In this document: positions 37,211-45,985 of the stretch, one piece after another
Layout: each line of letters opens with the position of its first letter
Numbering within the stretch: the first letter of the stretch is position 1
From: Propionibacteriaceae bacterium
GTDB taxonomy: Bacteria > Actinomycetota > Actinomycetes > Propionibacteriales > Propionibacteriaceae
NCBI GenBank assembly: GCA_009780915.1
Contig: WQZD01000005.1
Coordinates: 62,001 to 126,000 of the forward strand
Length of the DNA: 64,000 nt
Direction of reading: 5' to 3'
Position numbers and translations under genes: made by a program
The notes under the pieces: model-generated
Seen by the model: the letters and a program-made list of their open reading frames with translations, nothing else
Database searches by the model: none
What the model was told of the DNA's origin: nothing

Positions 37211-40200
37211 ATGGTCGCCAAGAATATGAATGCAGCAATCAATCTTCGCCTGGAACTGTTGAACTTGCCGCGCGTCCACGACGAGGAGGTGGACGACACG
37301 GCCGAACTCGTCCATCCCATGCTCGCCAGACAACGCGAACTGTCCCGCCGCCTGGCCGAGCGCCTCTCCCCTGTCGACTCGCGCATCGAGAACTTCCTGA
37401 TCAGCTACCTCGACCTGCCCGCCGGCACGGCGATCCTGCCCCGCCGCACCTTCGTCCTCGACCAGCCAGGACTGGCCCGGGCCATGAGCCTGCCGGCCCA
37501 CGCGGACCGCTTCGCCTCGCCGACGCTGACCAGTTACCGCCTCCACAACGGCGTCCTCCACAACCCGGCGAGCGACAAACGCACCACCGCCGGCGTCTTC
37601 CACATCGCCGAGGGCGGCCTGCCCATCCCGGACGACAAGTACGCAGTGCCCCGCGAGGTGTTCGCCACGATGCTCTCCGCGGCCTTCCAGGCCGACGAGG
37701 CCATGACGACTTTGCCGTACACAGCCGACGAGAACCCGCCCGCCCACTGCTGGGTGTCCATCCTCCTGCGTCCCCTGGTCTGCCCGGCCGTCCAGGGATT
37801 CACCAACGAGAAGTCCCTGGAGGTACGGTTCTTCGCCCCCGCCTCCCTGGTCTCCAACCTCGATTTCGTGGAGAGCGTCTTCGGCAACGGCGGGGACCCG
37901 TACCTCCCGGAGAACGACGCCTCGCTCGACCCAGTGCACTGGACGGGCCACTCCGGCGCGGTGATCCTGGCGCCCCATCTGACCAAGCTGACCAAGAAAC
38001 AGGTCGGCCTGCCCCACATCTCGGCGGCCACCGAGCGCCAGATTCGCGACGGCATGTGCTGGAGCGACCCGCAGGAACGCTACAACGGCGGCCGGGCCTT
38101 CAAGCTCACCGCCCGCGACGAGCACGGGGTGATCGTCACCATCATCGCCGACAACTACTACGGGTACTGCAAGAAAGAGGTCAAGACCTTCATCTCGTAC
38201 TCGGCCAACCTCCTCGGCTCGGCCGAGGAAGAGCACTCCGGCGGCGCGTTGACCTTTCCCAGCTTCCGGCTCTCCCCGGTGCACACCGACACCTCGGCGG
38301 ACTCGACGTACACCCTGGCCGACGCCCTGGCGCGCGACCCCGACCGGTTCTCACTGCGTCCCGAGGGGTACGCCGTCGACACGCGGTTCGACCACATCGT
38401 CCTGCTCCCCTCCCACCCGACGTACAACCTGCGCACCCAACGGGTGACCTGGACCAACCCCAACGGGACCGTCGGAGAGATCAAGCTCAAAGCCGGTCAG
38501 ACCTATATCGGCCCGAACGGGTACCGCGTGGAGCTCAAGCCCCTGGAAGCCGACCCGAAGCAGTGGAACCTCATCGGCACCGACCCGCGCGCGACGATGT
38601 GCCACAAGCCGGCCACCGTCTCCGGCGGCGGGAAGTCCGAGATCTCGAAGGACATCACGGCGGCGTTCATCTACGGCAACGTCTACGTCTCCGATTTCGA
38701 GGAGGACATGGACGCCGTCGCGACCGTTCTGAACCGTGACTACTCGGACCGTTTCCGCGACCCGGCGCACAGGAGCGCGGACAGCCGCTCGATCCTGTCG
38801 GCCAACCGGTCGGACGGGTCGGTCATCAAACTGCTCACCGCGTCCCCGGAATTCACCGACGAGCACAACACGTGGGTCGGCTCCCTGCCCACCCACGTCA
38901 AGCAACTGGTCTATGTCGTCAAGCGCTTCTACGAGCCCTCCTGGGGCGAGGACTGGCTGTCCCATTTCTCGGTGGGCATCATCAACGGCCGCCCCGGCAA
39001 CGCGCTACGCCTGGACGGGGTCACCATCGTCACCAACACCGTGCGCGTGGGCTTCGAGCCCGACGGATCGTGGCGCATCTTCTCGTTGAGGTACGACTAC
39101 TCGCCGGCGGTCAAGGTCCAGACCGAGGACGACATCACCGCGTCCGTGGTCGCCCCGGGCCACCTGCTGGAAGGGTACGAGGGTCGATCGCGCAAGTTCG
39201 TCCAGAACTGCGAGTTGCTGCTGTTCCAGCGTCCGGACGACGCTGTGATCCCCGGGTACGACAAGCAGGCGGAGGCCGACATCGCCACGGCGAACACGTT
39301 CTTGTCGAACTTCGAGCCGCTGACAAGCGCCGACGCCCAGGAGATGGTGGACGACGCGATCAGGTTCAACCAGTTCACAGCCCCCATGAGGGACGTGATC
39401 CGCGACGCCGCGACCTGCGACGACCCGGCGTACTTCGTCTGCTCGGCCAGTTCCCGCCTCGTCGACGGCGCTCCCTCCAAGAACCCGCGCTACCTCCAGC
39501 CACGTCCCGACCTGGCCAACCCGCGCGCCACCGCGTCCGCCGACGTGGCCTCCCGGCTCTTCCACCGCGTGTCCATGTCCGAGCCCTTCGCCCTGCCCGT
39601 GGACATCGTCGCCGCCGGGCGGAGGAACAACGTCCGTGACGCCGACATGCCGAGCCTGTGCTGCTACAACCCTCTGCACTTCATGGAGCTGCCGGAATTG
39701 TTCATGGAGTTCATCGCCTCCATGACCGGCAAGTCGCCGTCCACGACAGGCGCGGGCTCGGAGGGCGCGATGACCAAGGGGCCGTTCAACGCCCTTCCGG
39801 CGATCTTCGATCTGAACGCCGCCTTCGTCGGCTTCGCCCTGTGCGGGTACGACGGGTGGCTGTCCTCGGCCGGCGTGATCGGACCGACGGTACGTGTCGA
39901 CCACGACATCTCCCTCCTCATCCCCGAAGTCTTCTCGCGGATGAGCGAGACCGAGAGGGACGCCCGCCACCTGATCGAGGAGGGCTGCCTGGAGGCCGTC
40001 GCCGACCTCGACTACCAGGGCGAGAGGATTCTGGCGTCCCGGCTGGGGTACCGCATGACCGACCAGTTCGCCTCCCAGTACTTCGGGCGCATCTTCATGC
40101 ACCCCGAGGTCGTCTTCACGCAGGGGATGCTGCGTCCCGAGACCCAGGACCTGGAGCAGTTCGTGGACTCGGTGCGTACGATCGTCGCCACCCACGCCCG

Positions 40201-40588
40201 CGTGGCGCAGGCGTACATCGACGACGACACGATCCGGTACGCGTGCCCGCCGCTCAGGGCACTGTTGCAGATCATGGCCGACGGCGCCTCCGAGGAGGGG
40301 TGGACCCTGTCCAGCCCCGAGTTCCGTGGCTTGTTCACGGCCGACTCGGTCCTGGCGTCCCCGTGGTACGCCGCCCGCCTGAACGCCAAGCAGAACCTCG
40401 ACGTGCGTCGGGCCCAATTCGCCCTGGCCTCCCTCGACCACTTCATGTCCCAGCCCAACAACGCGGAGGTGGTCGCCCGTCTCGACATGGTCCACCGCCG
40501 TATCGAAGCCCAGGGCTGGCACGACCGTTGGGCCTCACAAACCTATCGCGACTACCTCGTCGGCACCCTCGGCGTGCAGCCCCTGTGA
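37211..40588 (+). CDS. Giant PPi-type phosphoenolpyruvate carboxykinase-like protein
   Basis: About 1125 residues, soluble. It resembles the diphosphate-dependent PEP carboxykinases (EC 4.1.1.38) described from Entamoeba and Propionibacterium, which interconvert oxaloacetate + PPi and PEP + CO2 + Pi and are about 1100 residues, twice the GTP/ATP forms. Seen here: a P-loop-like segment CHKPATVSGGGKSEISK (about residues 466-482), the long conserved run MTGKSPSTTGAGSEGAMTKG (~837-856), and LPSHPTYNLRTQRVTWTNP. There is no other recognisable domain. TAGACT (37198-37203) ends 7 bases before ATG 37211, so I prefer that start over ATG 37187. Family call rests on memory of motifs and length. Confidence 0.65.
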   Translation: MVAKNMNAAINLRLELLNLPRVHDEEVDDTAELVHPMLARQRELSRRLAERLSPVDSRIENFLISYLDLPAGTAILPRRTFVLDQPGLARAMSLPAHADRFASPTLTSYRLHNGVLHNPASDKRTTAGVFHIAEGGLPIPDDKYAVPREVFATMLSAAFQADEAMTTLPYTADENPPAHCWVSILLRPLVCPAVQGFTNEKSLEVRFFAPASLVSNLDFVESVFGNGGDPYLPENDASLDPVHWTGHSGAVILAPHLTKLTKKQVGLPHISAATERQIRDGMCWSDPQERYNGGRAFKLTARDEHGVIVTIIADNYYGYCKKEVKTFISYSANLLGSAEEEHSGGALTFPSFRLSPVHTDTSADSTYTLADALARDPDRFSLRPEGYAVDTRFDHIVLLPSHPTYNLRTQRVTWTNPNGTVGEIKLKAGQTYIGPNGYRVELKPLEADPKQWNLIGTDPRATMCHKPATVSGGGKSEISKDITAAFIYGNVYVSDFEEDMDAVATVLNRDYSDRFRDPAHRSADSRSILSANRSDGSVIKLLTASPEFTDEHNTWVGSLPTHVKQLVYVVKRFYEPSWGEDWLSHFSVGIINGRPGNALRLDGVTIVTNTVRVGFEPDGSWRIFSLRYDYSPAVKVQTEDDITASVVAPGHLLEGYEGRSRKFVQNCELLLFQRPDDAVIPGYDKQAEADIATANTFLSNFEPLTSADAQEMVDDAIRFNQFTAPMRDVIRDAATCDDPAYFVCSASSRLVDGAPSKNPRYLQPRPDLANPRATASADVASRLFHRVSMSEPFALPVDIVAAGRRNNVRDADMPSLCCYNPLHFMELPELFMEFIASMTGKSPSTTGAGSEGAMTKGPFNALPAIFDLNAAFVGFALCGYDGWLSSAGVIGPTVRVDHDISLLIPEVFSRMSETERDARHLIEEGCLEAVADLDYQGERILASRLGYRMTDQFASQYFGRIFMHPEVVFTQGMLRPETQDLEQFVDSVRTIVATHARVAQAYIDDDTIRYACPPLRALLQIMADGASEEGWTLSSPEFRGLFTADSVLASPWYAARLNAKQNLDVRRAQFALASLDHFMSQPNNAEVVARLDMVHRRIEAQGWHDRWASQTYRDYLVGTLGVQPL

Positions 40589-40663
40589 GGCGGGGCACGT
40601 ACGCCAGATGTATACCCGAGTTTCGTAAGTGGCGTCGCTTCCCGCTAAAGTTGTCCCGTGAAT

Positions 40664-40757
40664 GGAGGCGTCGCCTAGTTAGGTCTATGGCGCCCGCCTG
40701 CTAAGCGGGTTGAGGGCTTCAACCCTCTCGTGGGTTCAAATCCCACCGCCTCCGCCA
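40664..40757 (+). tRNA. tRNA-Ser (GCT anticodon)
   Basis: A perfect acceptor stem GGAGGCG / CGCCTCC, discriminator G and an encoded CCA end (40755-40757). The anticodon loop CTGCTAA gives GCT, and there is a long variable arm with its own stem, as in serine tRNAs. TAAAGT at 40646-40651 is the likely -10 box. Confidence 0.95.
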
Positions 40758-40764
40758 AGCACCT

Positions 40765-40790
40765 CGAGAGCCGACGAAAGTCGGCTCTCG
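40765..40790 (+). terminator. tRNA-Ser terminator
   Basis: An 11-bp perfect stem CGAGAGCCGAC / GTCGGCTCTCG with a GAAA tetraloop, starting 7 bases after the tRNA. Confidence 0.8.
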
Positions 40791-40850
40791 CCATGTGGGC
40801 GGGCATGCCCCAGACGAGCGAGCTCGGCTGGGGCATGTCCGCCCACATGG
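40791..40850. repeat. Long hairpin, 22-bp arms
   Basis: Arms 40791-40812 and 40829-40850 are complementary at 21 of 22 positions around a 16-base loop. It abuts the tRNA terminator. No gene is seen in 40758-40950. It could be a second terminator or a mobile-element remnant. Confidence 0.7.
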
Positions 40851-40950
40851 TCACGGACCTCCCAAGGAGGTTCGTGAATGGTGCGCGAAGGAGTCAGCGG
40901 TAGCAGGGAGCGAAGCGACCGAATACCGCCTCCGCCCCGGCGCATCGACC

Positions 40951-41505
40951 TCAGTCATCCTCCCCGAGTAGGGGCACATCGGCCAGCGCCGTGTACAACG
41001 GATGTCCTCCGACGCCCTCGCCTAGGTCGGAGCGGAACAGCCCGATGCTGTCCACCGTCCACATCGGCCCGCGATAGACGGCCAGGGCGGCCATGACATC
41101 AGCCAGACCCGCCTGACGCCCGGCACGTGACACGGTGAGATGGAAACGGTGGTGGGAGTGTTGGTCGCGGATGGCGTACCCCTGACGCACCCTGTCAGCC
41201 AGGGGTTCGAGGGATCCGCTGGGGTCGTCCACGCCCACCCAGCACACGTCGTGGCGGAAGATCCCAGCGCCAGCCAGGCCGATGTCGAACGCCGAGGTCC
41301 GGCGGGCGACGCCCCGCACGTGCTCGACCATGGCGTCCACGGACCCTTCCGGCTTCTCTCCGAAGAAACCCAGCGTGACATGCCAGTTCATCGTCGGCGA
41401 CCATGGGTTGCGCGTGGCGTGCTGAGGCGGGGACACCATCGCCAACGCACTGGCGAGATGATCGCGAATGTGGACGGGAAGCGGGATCGCGACGAATACT
41501 CTCAT
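40951..41505 (-). CDS. thpR: RNA 2',3'-cyclic phosphodiesterase (2'-5' RNA ligase family)
   Basis: 184-residue two-histidine phosphoesterase that opens 2',3'-cyclic phosphates on RNA. The two HxT motifs are HVTLGFF and HLTVSRA, and the start MRVFVAIPLP is typical of ThpR. The CATGAT box ending 6 bases before ATG 41505 may be its -10. Confidence 0.88.
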   Translation of the reverse strand: MRVFVAIPLPVHIRDHLASALAMVSPPQHATRNPWSPTMNWHVTLGFFGEKPEGSVDAMVEHVRGVARRTSAFDIGLAGAGIFRHDVCWVGVDDPSGSLEPLADRVRQGYAIRDQHSHHRFHLTVSRAGRQAGLADVMAALAVYRGPMWTVDSIGLFRSDLGEGVGGHPLYTALADVPLLGEDD

Positions 41506-41642
41506 ACGCCCATCATGCCCTGTCACAGCGACCACGCGCCAGAGCTCACCGTACAAAGTTATACACAATTCACAACAGACACGTCTCACATGCGGCGCCA
41601 GGGGCGGGCTTTCCTGAATGCCCGCTTCCTTGAGGAGGAAAC

Positions 41643-42215
41643 ATGTCCGCCACCATCGCCGCCCCGCTCACTCGCGTCCGTGCCGCACGAACGACGCCAT
41701 CAGCCTCGACCTCGACCGTCCGCTCGGCGCAGCCCGTCCACCAGGACGGCCGCTGGGTGCTGGCGGCTCCTTTCCGGGCGCATGTCGTCCACCTGATGAA
41801 CAACGCCCAGGTGCCGTGGCCGGCGATCGCTTACCAGTCGGGAGTCCCCCAGGCGACCCTGCGCACCCTGCTGTTCGGGCGCAACGGGAAGGCGCGGACG
41901 AAGATCGCCCACCACGCCGCATCACAACTGATCGCGTTGCGGCCAGAAGATCTGCGGTGGATGCGCGTGTCCCAGGTGAGCGCCGGACGTGCCGCCGCAC
42001 GCATCCGCATCCTGCGCGGCCGAGGAATCCCGTGGGAGCAGATCTCCGCCTACCTACACCTAGACGTCGAGACCTGTGGCGCCATGGCCCGCGGAGAACG
42101 CACGTCCTGCTCCGCGATGGTGGACATCCTCGCCCAAGCGGCATGCGAGTCCATCGGCATCCATTCGTGGGAGACCGGAACGGGCGCCGCGTCCCTGGCC
42201 ACGCCACAGGCCTGA
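41643..42215 (+). CDS. Putative helix-turn-helix DNA-binding protein
   Basis: 190 aa, not assigned to a named family. A low-complexity Ser/Thr/Ala N-terminus (~30 residues) is followed by two HTH-like segments: WPAIAYQSGVPQATLRTLLF (~residues 59-78) and IPWEQISAYLHLDVETCGAM (~128-147), each with helix-turn-helix spacing. The GAGGAGG ribosome site 5 bases before ATG is the strongest in the window. The leader contains an AT-rich promoter stretch (41555-41580) and a GCGGGC / GCCCGC hairpin near 41607-41630. High expression is suggested; role unknown. Confidence 0.65.
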   Translation: MSATIAAPLTRVRAARTTPSASTSTVRSAQPVHQDGRWVLAAPFRAHVVHLMNNAQVPWPAIAYQSGVPQATLRTLLFGRNGKARTKIAHHAASQLIALRPEDLRWMRVSQVSAGRAAARIRILRGRGIPWEQISAYLHLDVETCGAMARGERTSCSAMVDILAQAACESIGIHSWETGTGAASLATPQA

Positions 42216-42284
42216 GCGGCTAGAGCACAAGGTGGACGACCTTCGTTGCGCTCGCCTCAATCCCTGAGTTCGTGTCTCGTACGC

Positions 42285-42674
42285 TCAGGCGGCTTCGTCC
42301 TCGTCGACGAAGACAAGGTCTTCGACCTGCTTCGGCAGGGTCATCGGGTCGATCGGGTACGGGTGGACGGCGTCGGCGCGCGACCAAGCGGCCAGCCACG
42401 AGTCGGCGGCACGCGCCACGAGGAGCAGCACAGGGGGGCACGTTTGGTACTCGTCGCGAATCTGCTTGGCCAGGCCCATGCCGCCCGACGGGGTCGCCTC
42501 GGCGTCGAACACGCAGCAATCAATATCGCCCTTGTCCAGTTCCGTGATCACGGCGGCCTGCGTGGCCGCCTCGCGAATCTCCAAGGTGAGCCCGCCGAGG
42601 GTCACGCCGAGGGCGTCGCGCACGTCCGCGCGCACATTGCGATCATCCGAGTACACGAGTACGACAACCTGCAT
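42285..42674 (-). CDS. Stand-alone receiver-like (CheY-fold) protein
   Basis: 129 aa. The N-terminal strand and acidic pair (VVVLVYSDDRNVRADV) and a candidate phospho-acceptor Asp in CCVFDAEATPSGGMG resemble response-regulator receivers, but the usual Lys near the C-terminus is not obvious (HPYPIDP takes that place). No output domain and no adjacent kinase. A TAGGAG ribosome site precedes the ATG. Confidence 0.65.
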   Translation of the reverse strand: MQVVVLVYSDDRNVRADVRDALGVTLGGLTLEIREAATQAAVITELDKGDIDCCVFDAEATPSGGMGLAKQIRDEYQTCPPVLLLVARAADSWLAAWSRADAVHPYPIDPMTLPKQVEDLVFVDEDEAA

Positions 42675-42801
42675 AGCAACTCCTAGTCCATCCGACTCCG
42701 CCCCTGGCGCCTGAGAGCAACGTGCGTTGACCAGGAATCTCGCTCGGGTGCGACCAGTGTCGGGGTACCTCCCCATCATAGCGAAGCACGGGGTACGGGC
42801 G

Positions 42802-42807
42802 TATACT
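42802..42807 (+). promoter_or_regulatory. -10 box of the thiamine transporter operon
   Basis: TATACT places the transcript start near 42814, at the 5' edge of the TPP riboswitch. No clear -35. Confidence 0.55.
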
Positions 42808-42814
42808 GGCGATC

Positions 42815-42904
42815 AACACGGGAGCCCGCATGGGGCTGAGAGGAAGGCGAAGCCTTCGACCGCATGAACCTGATCTGGGTAATTCCAGCGAGAGGGATGT
42901 TCTC
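42815..42904 (+). ncRNA. TPP (THI element) riboswitch
   Basis: It carries the conserved thi-box parts: GGGGCTGAGAGG near 42833-42844, a GAAGGC/GCCTTC P3a-like stem, then TGAACCTGATCTGGGTAAT and CCAGCGAGAGGGA near 42865-42897. This is the thiamine-pyrophosphate aptamer. It lies ~40 bases before the ECF transporter start and should lower its expression when TPP is high, probably by hiding the ribosome site. Confidence 0.95.
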
Positions 42905-42945
42905 TGGTGATCACCACCCGTGCCCCACACTCAGGAAGGGCACAC

Positions 42946-43542
42946 ATGACACAACACACCATCACCCGCCGCTGGCGGGTCGTCGACATCGTCGTCGGCG
43001 CGGTCCTCGGGATCGCGATCGGATTCGTCTTCTTCGGCTGGAACTTCGCCGGTGACGCCCTCGGCGGACTCCTCCAACTGATCTATCCGCCCCTGCGGGG
43101 ACTCCTCGGCGGGCTCTGGCTGCTCGGCGGGGTCCTCGGCGGCTTGATCATCCGCAAACCCGGCGCCGCCATCTTCGTCGAACTCGTCGCGGCCCTCGTG
43201 CCCGCCCTGATCGGCAACCAATGGGGGCTGTCCGTCCTCCTCAGCGGCCTCCTCCAGGGACTCGGGGCCGAAGTCGTCTTCCTGCTCTTCTTCTACCGAG
43301 TTTGGAAACTGCCGGTCGCCATGCTGGCAGGCGCCGTGGCAGGCGCCTTCGAGTGGGTCCTGGAGATTTTCTGGTGGTACGCGGGGTGGAGACCCGTCTA
43401 CAAACTCGCCTACCTGCCCTTCCTCGCGATCTCGGGAGCGGTCCTGGCCGGCGTCCTCGGCTGGCTCGTCCAGCGCGGACTCGGGCGCACCGGCGCCCTC
43501 GACCGTTTCGAGTCCGGACGGGAGACAGGCCGCCTCGTATGA
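42946..43542 (+). CDS. ykoE: ECF transporter S component, YkoE family (thiamine precursor)
   Basis: 198-residue membrane substrate-binding subunit of an energy-coupling-factor importer for hydroxymethylpyrimidine or thiamine. Five to six hydrophobic helices; WRVVDIVVGAVLGIAIGFVF and the aromatic loop EIFWWYAGWRPVYKLAY are typical of YkoE. AGGAAGG lies before ATG 42946. It is first in a three-gene run with four-base overlaps and sits under the TPP riboswitch, which supports the ligand. Confidence 0.92.
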   Translation: MTQHTITRRWRVVDIVVGAVLGIAIGFVFFGWNFAGDALGGLLQLIYPPLRGLLGGLWLLGGVLGGLIIRKPGAAIFVELVAALVPALIGNQWGLSVLLSGLLQGLGAEVVFLLFFYRVWKLPVAMLAGAVAGAFEWVLEIFWWYAGWRPVYKLAYLPFLAISGAVLAGVLGWLVQRGLGRTGALDRFESGRETGRLV

Positions 43543-45107
43543 GCGTCGTGGAAGCCGAGGACTGGGGATTCCGACACGCGAGCCGCCGGGCCTGGGCGGT
43601 ACGTGGGCTCAGCTTCCGCATGGACCCCGGCGAGCGTGTGCTGCTCCTCGGCCCCTCCGGGGCTGGGAAGTCGACGCTGCTCGCCGCCGTGGCCGGTGTC
43701 CTGGGCGACGCCGACGCGGGCCACGAGGAGGGACGGCTCACCATCGACGGGCGCCATCCGTCCGCACAATCCGGGCACGCGGCCCTCATGATGCAGGACC
43801 CCCAATCCCAGATCGTGTCAGCGCGGGTGGGAGACGATGTGGCTTTCGGGTGCGAGAACATGTGCGTGCCATCCGACCAGATCTGGGGCAGGGTACGAAA
43901 CAGCTTGTCAGCCGTGGGTCTTCGCCTCCCGCTCGACCACCCGACACAGCATTTGTCCGGCGGGGAACAGCAGCGCCTCGTCCTCGCTGGGGCCCTCGCC
44001 ATGGGCGCCGACCTGTTGGTGCTGGACGAGCCGACCGCCAACCTGGACCCCGCAGGGGTGGTGTTGGTACGAGACGGTGTCGAACAGGTCCTCGACGATC
44101 GCACGCGCTCCCTGATCGTGGTGGAGCACCACTGCGAGGTCTGGGCGCCGCTGGTCGACCGGGTCCTCGTCCTGACCCACGAGGGCATCGTCGCCGACGG
44201 CGCCCCCAACGAGGTCTTCACCGCGATGGGCGATCATCTGGCCGAGATGGGCGTCTGGGTCCCCGCGAGGTCGGGAGCCGGGAGGACGGGGGGCTCGTCG
44301 AGCACCGCGTCCTCGACGGTGGGCGCTGTGGCTCATACCCGGACGACGGGGGTCTCGGCCCACCGCACCCCGCTCGGCCCGCCCCGGCTCGCCGGAGACA
44401 GCACCACCGTACCCCCCGTGCTTCCCGCACCGCCCACACATCCCACACCCCCCCTGCTCACCACTCATGACCTGGTGATCGGGTACGGGAACACGCCCGT
44501 GAACACCGTCGACGATCTGGCCATCCCCACCGGCTGCTCCACGGTCATCACGGGACCCAACGGCGCGGGGAAGACGACGTTGGCGTTGACGCTGGCGGGC
44601 CTGTTGCCGCCGCTGTCCGGCACAGTCGACGCCGCCGTGTCGCTCGCCCCCGCGGGCCGGCCCCATCCCCACACGTGGAAGTCGCGGGAGTTGCTGACCC
44701 GGATCGGGACGGTCTTCCAATCCCCCGACCATCAATTCGTGGCCCGGAGCGTCTTCGACGAGGTCGCCGTGGGCCTGCACGCCGCCAAGACCGACCCCGC
44801 CGTGATCCATGCCGACGTGACCCGCCTGTTGACCCTGCTGCGCTTGGACCACCTCGCCCGGGCGAATCCTTTCACCTTGTCGGGGGGCGAGAAGCGTCGG
44901 CTTTCCGTGGCGACGGTGCTGGTGTGCAACCCGGTGGTCATTGTCCTGGACGAGCCCACCTTCGGCCAGGACCGGCTCACGTGGACGGCCCTGGTGGACC
45001 TGGTCCGCACCCTGTGCGAGGAGGGGACCACCATCATCTCCGTCACGCACGATCCCGCGTACGTCGAGGCACTCGGCGATCACCACATCCGGATGGAGGC
45101 GTCATGA
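43539..45107 (+). CDS. ykoD: ECF transporter ATPase with two fused ATP-binding domains (YkoD type)
   Basis: 522 aa with two complete ATPase halves. Domain 1: Walker A GPSGAGKST (~39), LSGGEQQR, LLVLDEPTANLDP. A Ser/Thr/Pro/Arg-rich linker spans ~250-305. Domain 2: GPNGAGKTT (~335), LSGGEKRR, VIVLDEPTFGQD. This replaces the usual EcfA1/EcfA2 pair. It overlaps its neighbours by ATGA on both sides. Confidence 0.92.
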   Translation: MSVVEAEDWGFRHASRRAWAVRGLSFRMDPGERVLLLGPSGAGKSTLLAAVAGVLGDADAGHEEGRLTIDGRHPSAQSGHAALMMQDPQSQIVSARVGDDVAFGCENMCVPSDQIWGRVRNSLSAVGLRLPLDHPTQHLSGGEQQRLVLAGALAMGADLLVLDEPTANLDPAGVVLVRDGVEQVLDDRTRSLIVVEHHCEVWAPLVDRVLVLTHEGIVADGAPNEVFTAMGDHLAEMGVWVPARSGAGRTGGSSSTASSTVGAVAHTRTTGVSAHRTPLGPPRLAGDSTTVPPVLPAPPTHPTPPLLTTHDLVIGYGNTPVNTVDDLAIPTGCSTVITGPNGAGKTTLALTLAGLLPPLSGTVDAAVSLAPAGRPHPHTWKSRELLTRIGTVFQSPDHQFVARSVFDEVAVGLHAAKTDPAVIHADVTRLLTLLRLDHLARANPFTLSGGEKRRLSVATVLVCNPVVIVLDEPTFGQDRLTWTALVDLVRTLCEEGTTIISVTHDPAYVEALGDHHIRMEAS

Positions 45108-45937
45108 GCCGCGACACCCTGCGTACTGACGACGTCGGCACGCGACCCCGATCCACGGACACGGCGCCGACCTGGACCGACCGGGTCAACCCGGTCACGC
45201 GCCTCGCCGGCGCCATGGTCCTCACCTTCCCGCTGCTGATCACGCTGGACTGGGTGAGCGCCGTCGCAGCGATCTGCGTGGAGGTCGCGGTGTGGTACGC
45301 CCTGGGCCCGTGGGACGCCAGGCGCCTGCGTGTCTTGGCGCTGCGCGCCCTCCCCTTCATGGTCGCCGCGCCGGTGGCGGGGGTCAGCCTGGCGTTGTAC
45401 GGGTCCCCTGGCGGAACCACCTTCTTCTCGTGGGGACTGATCCACGTCTCGGGGCAGTCGGTCAGCTACGGTGCGGCCGTCGCCGCTCGTGTGGTGGCCT
45501 TGGGCGTGGCCTGCCTCGTCACCCTGAGCGGCATCGACCCCACCGACATGGCCGACGGCCTGGCCCAGGTCTGGCGACTGCCGGCCAGGTTCGTCCTGGG
45601 CACTGTGGCGGGGATCCGCCTGATCGCGAGCCTGGCCGAGGACCAGAGGTCCATGCGGATGGCTCGTCGCGCGCGCGGGCTGGGCGATCATCGGGCGGTC
45701 CGGCGCTTCGTCACCGTGGCTTTCGCCCTCCTGGTCTCCGCCATCCGGCGCGGGTCCACCCTGGCCACCGCCATGGAGGCGCGAGGATTCGGGCGCGGCG
45801 CCCGGACCTGGGCGCGACCCTCCCGAGTAGGGGCGCCCGACCTGGTCTACCTTCTGGGAACCGCCGCCATCGTCGTGGCCGCGCTCGTCATCTCCCTGGT
45901 CACCGGGCACTTCCGATGGATCGGGTCGGTCATGTGA
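45104..45937 (+). CDS. ykoC: ECF transporter transmembrane (T) component, YkoC type
   Basis: 277-residue membrane coupling subunit. Four to five hydrophobic segments and the two Arg-bearing coupling helices (MRMARRARGLG and MEARGFGRGAR) that touch the ATPase are present. The ~35-residue N-terminus is polar. Last gene of the TPP-controlled operon. Confidence 0.92.
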   Translation: MSRDTLRTDDVGTRPRSTDTAPTWTDRVNPVTRLAGAMVLTFPLLITLDWVSAVAAICVEVAVWYALGPWDARRLRVLALRALPFMVAAPVAGVSLALYGSPGGTTFFSWGLIHVSGQSVSYGAAVAARVVALGVACLVTLSGIDPTDMADGLAQVWRLPARFVLGTVAGIRLIASLAEDQRSMRMARRARGLGDHRAVRRFVTVAFALLVSAIRRGSTLATAMEARGFGRGARTWARPSRVGAPDLVYLLGTAAIVVAALVISLVTGHFRWIGSVM

Positions 45938-45985
45938 CCAAGCCGACGAGCTGCCGCAGTGGCGCCCGCCGACCTCGTCGAAGCG

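Noticed and set aside
35290-37386. 698-codon open frame opposite the ABC exporter
   Set aside because: Antisense shadow; the plus strand carries all ABC motifs.
40791-40850. Second tRNA or pseudo-tRNA after tRNA-Ser
   Set aside because: It is one long stem with no cloverleaf parts or T-loop sequence.
42285-42674. Regulator for the neighbouring thiamine transporter
   Set aside because: It is transcribed away from that operon and has no DNA-binding domain; the riboswitch already explains control.
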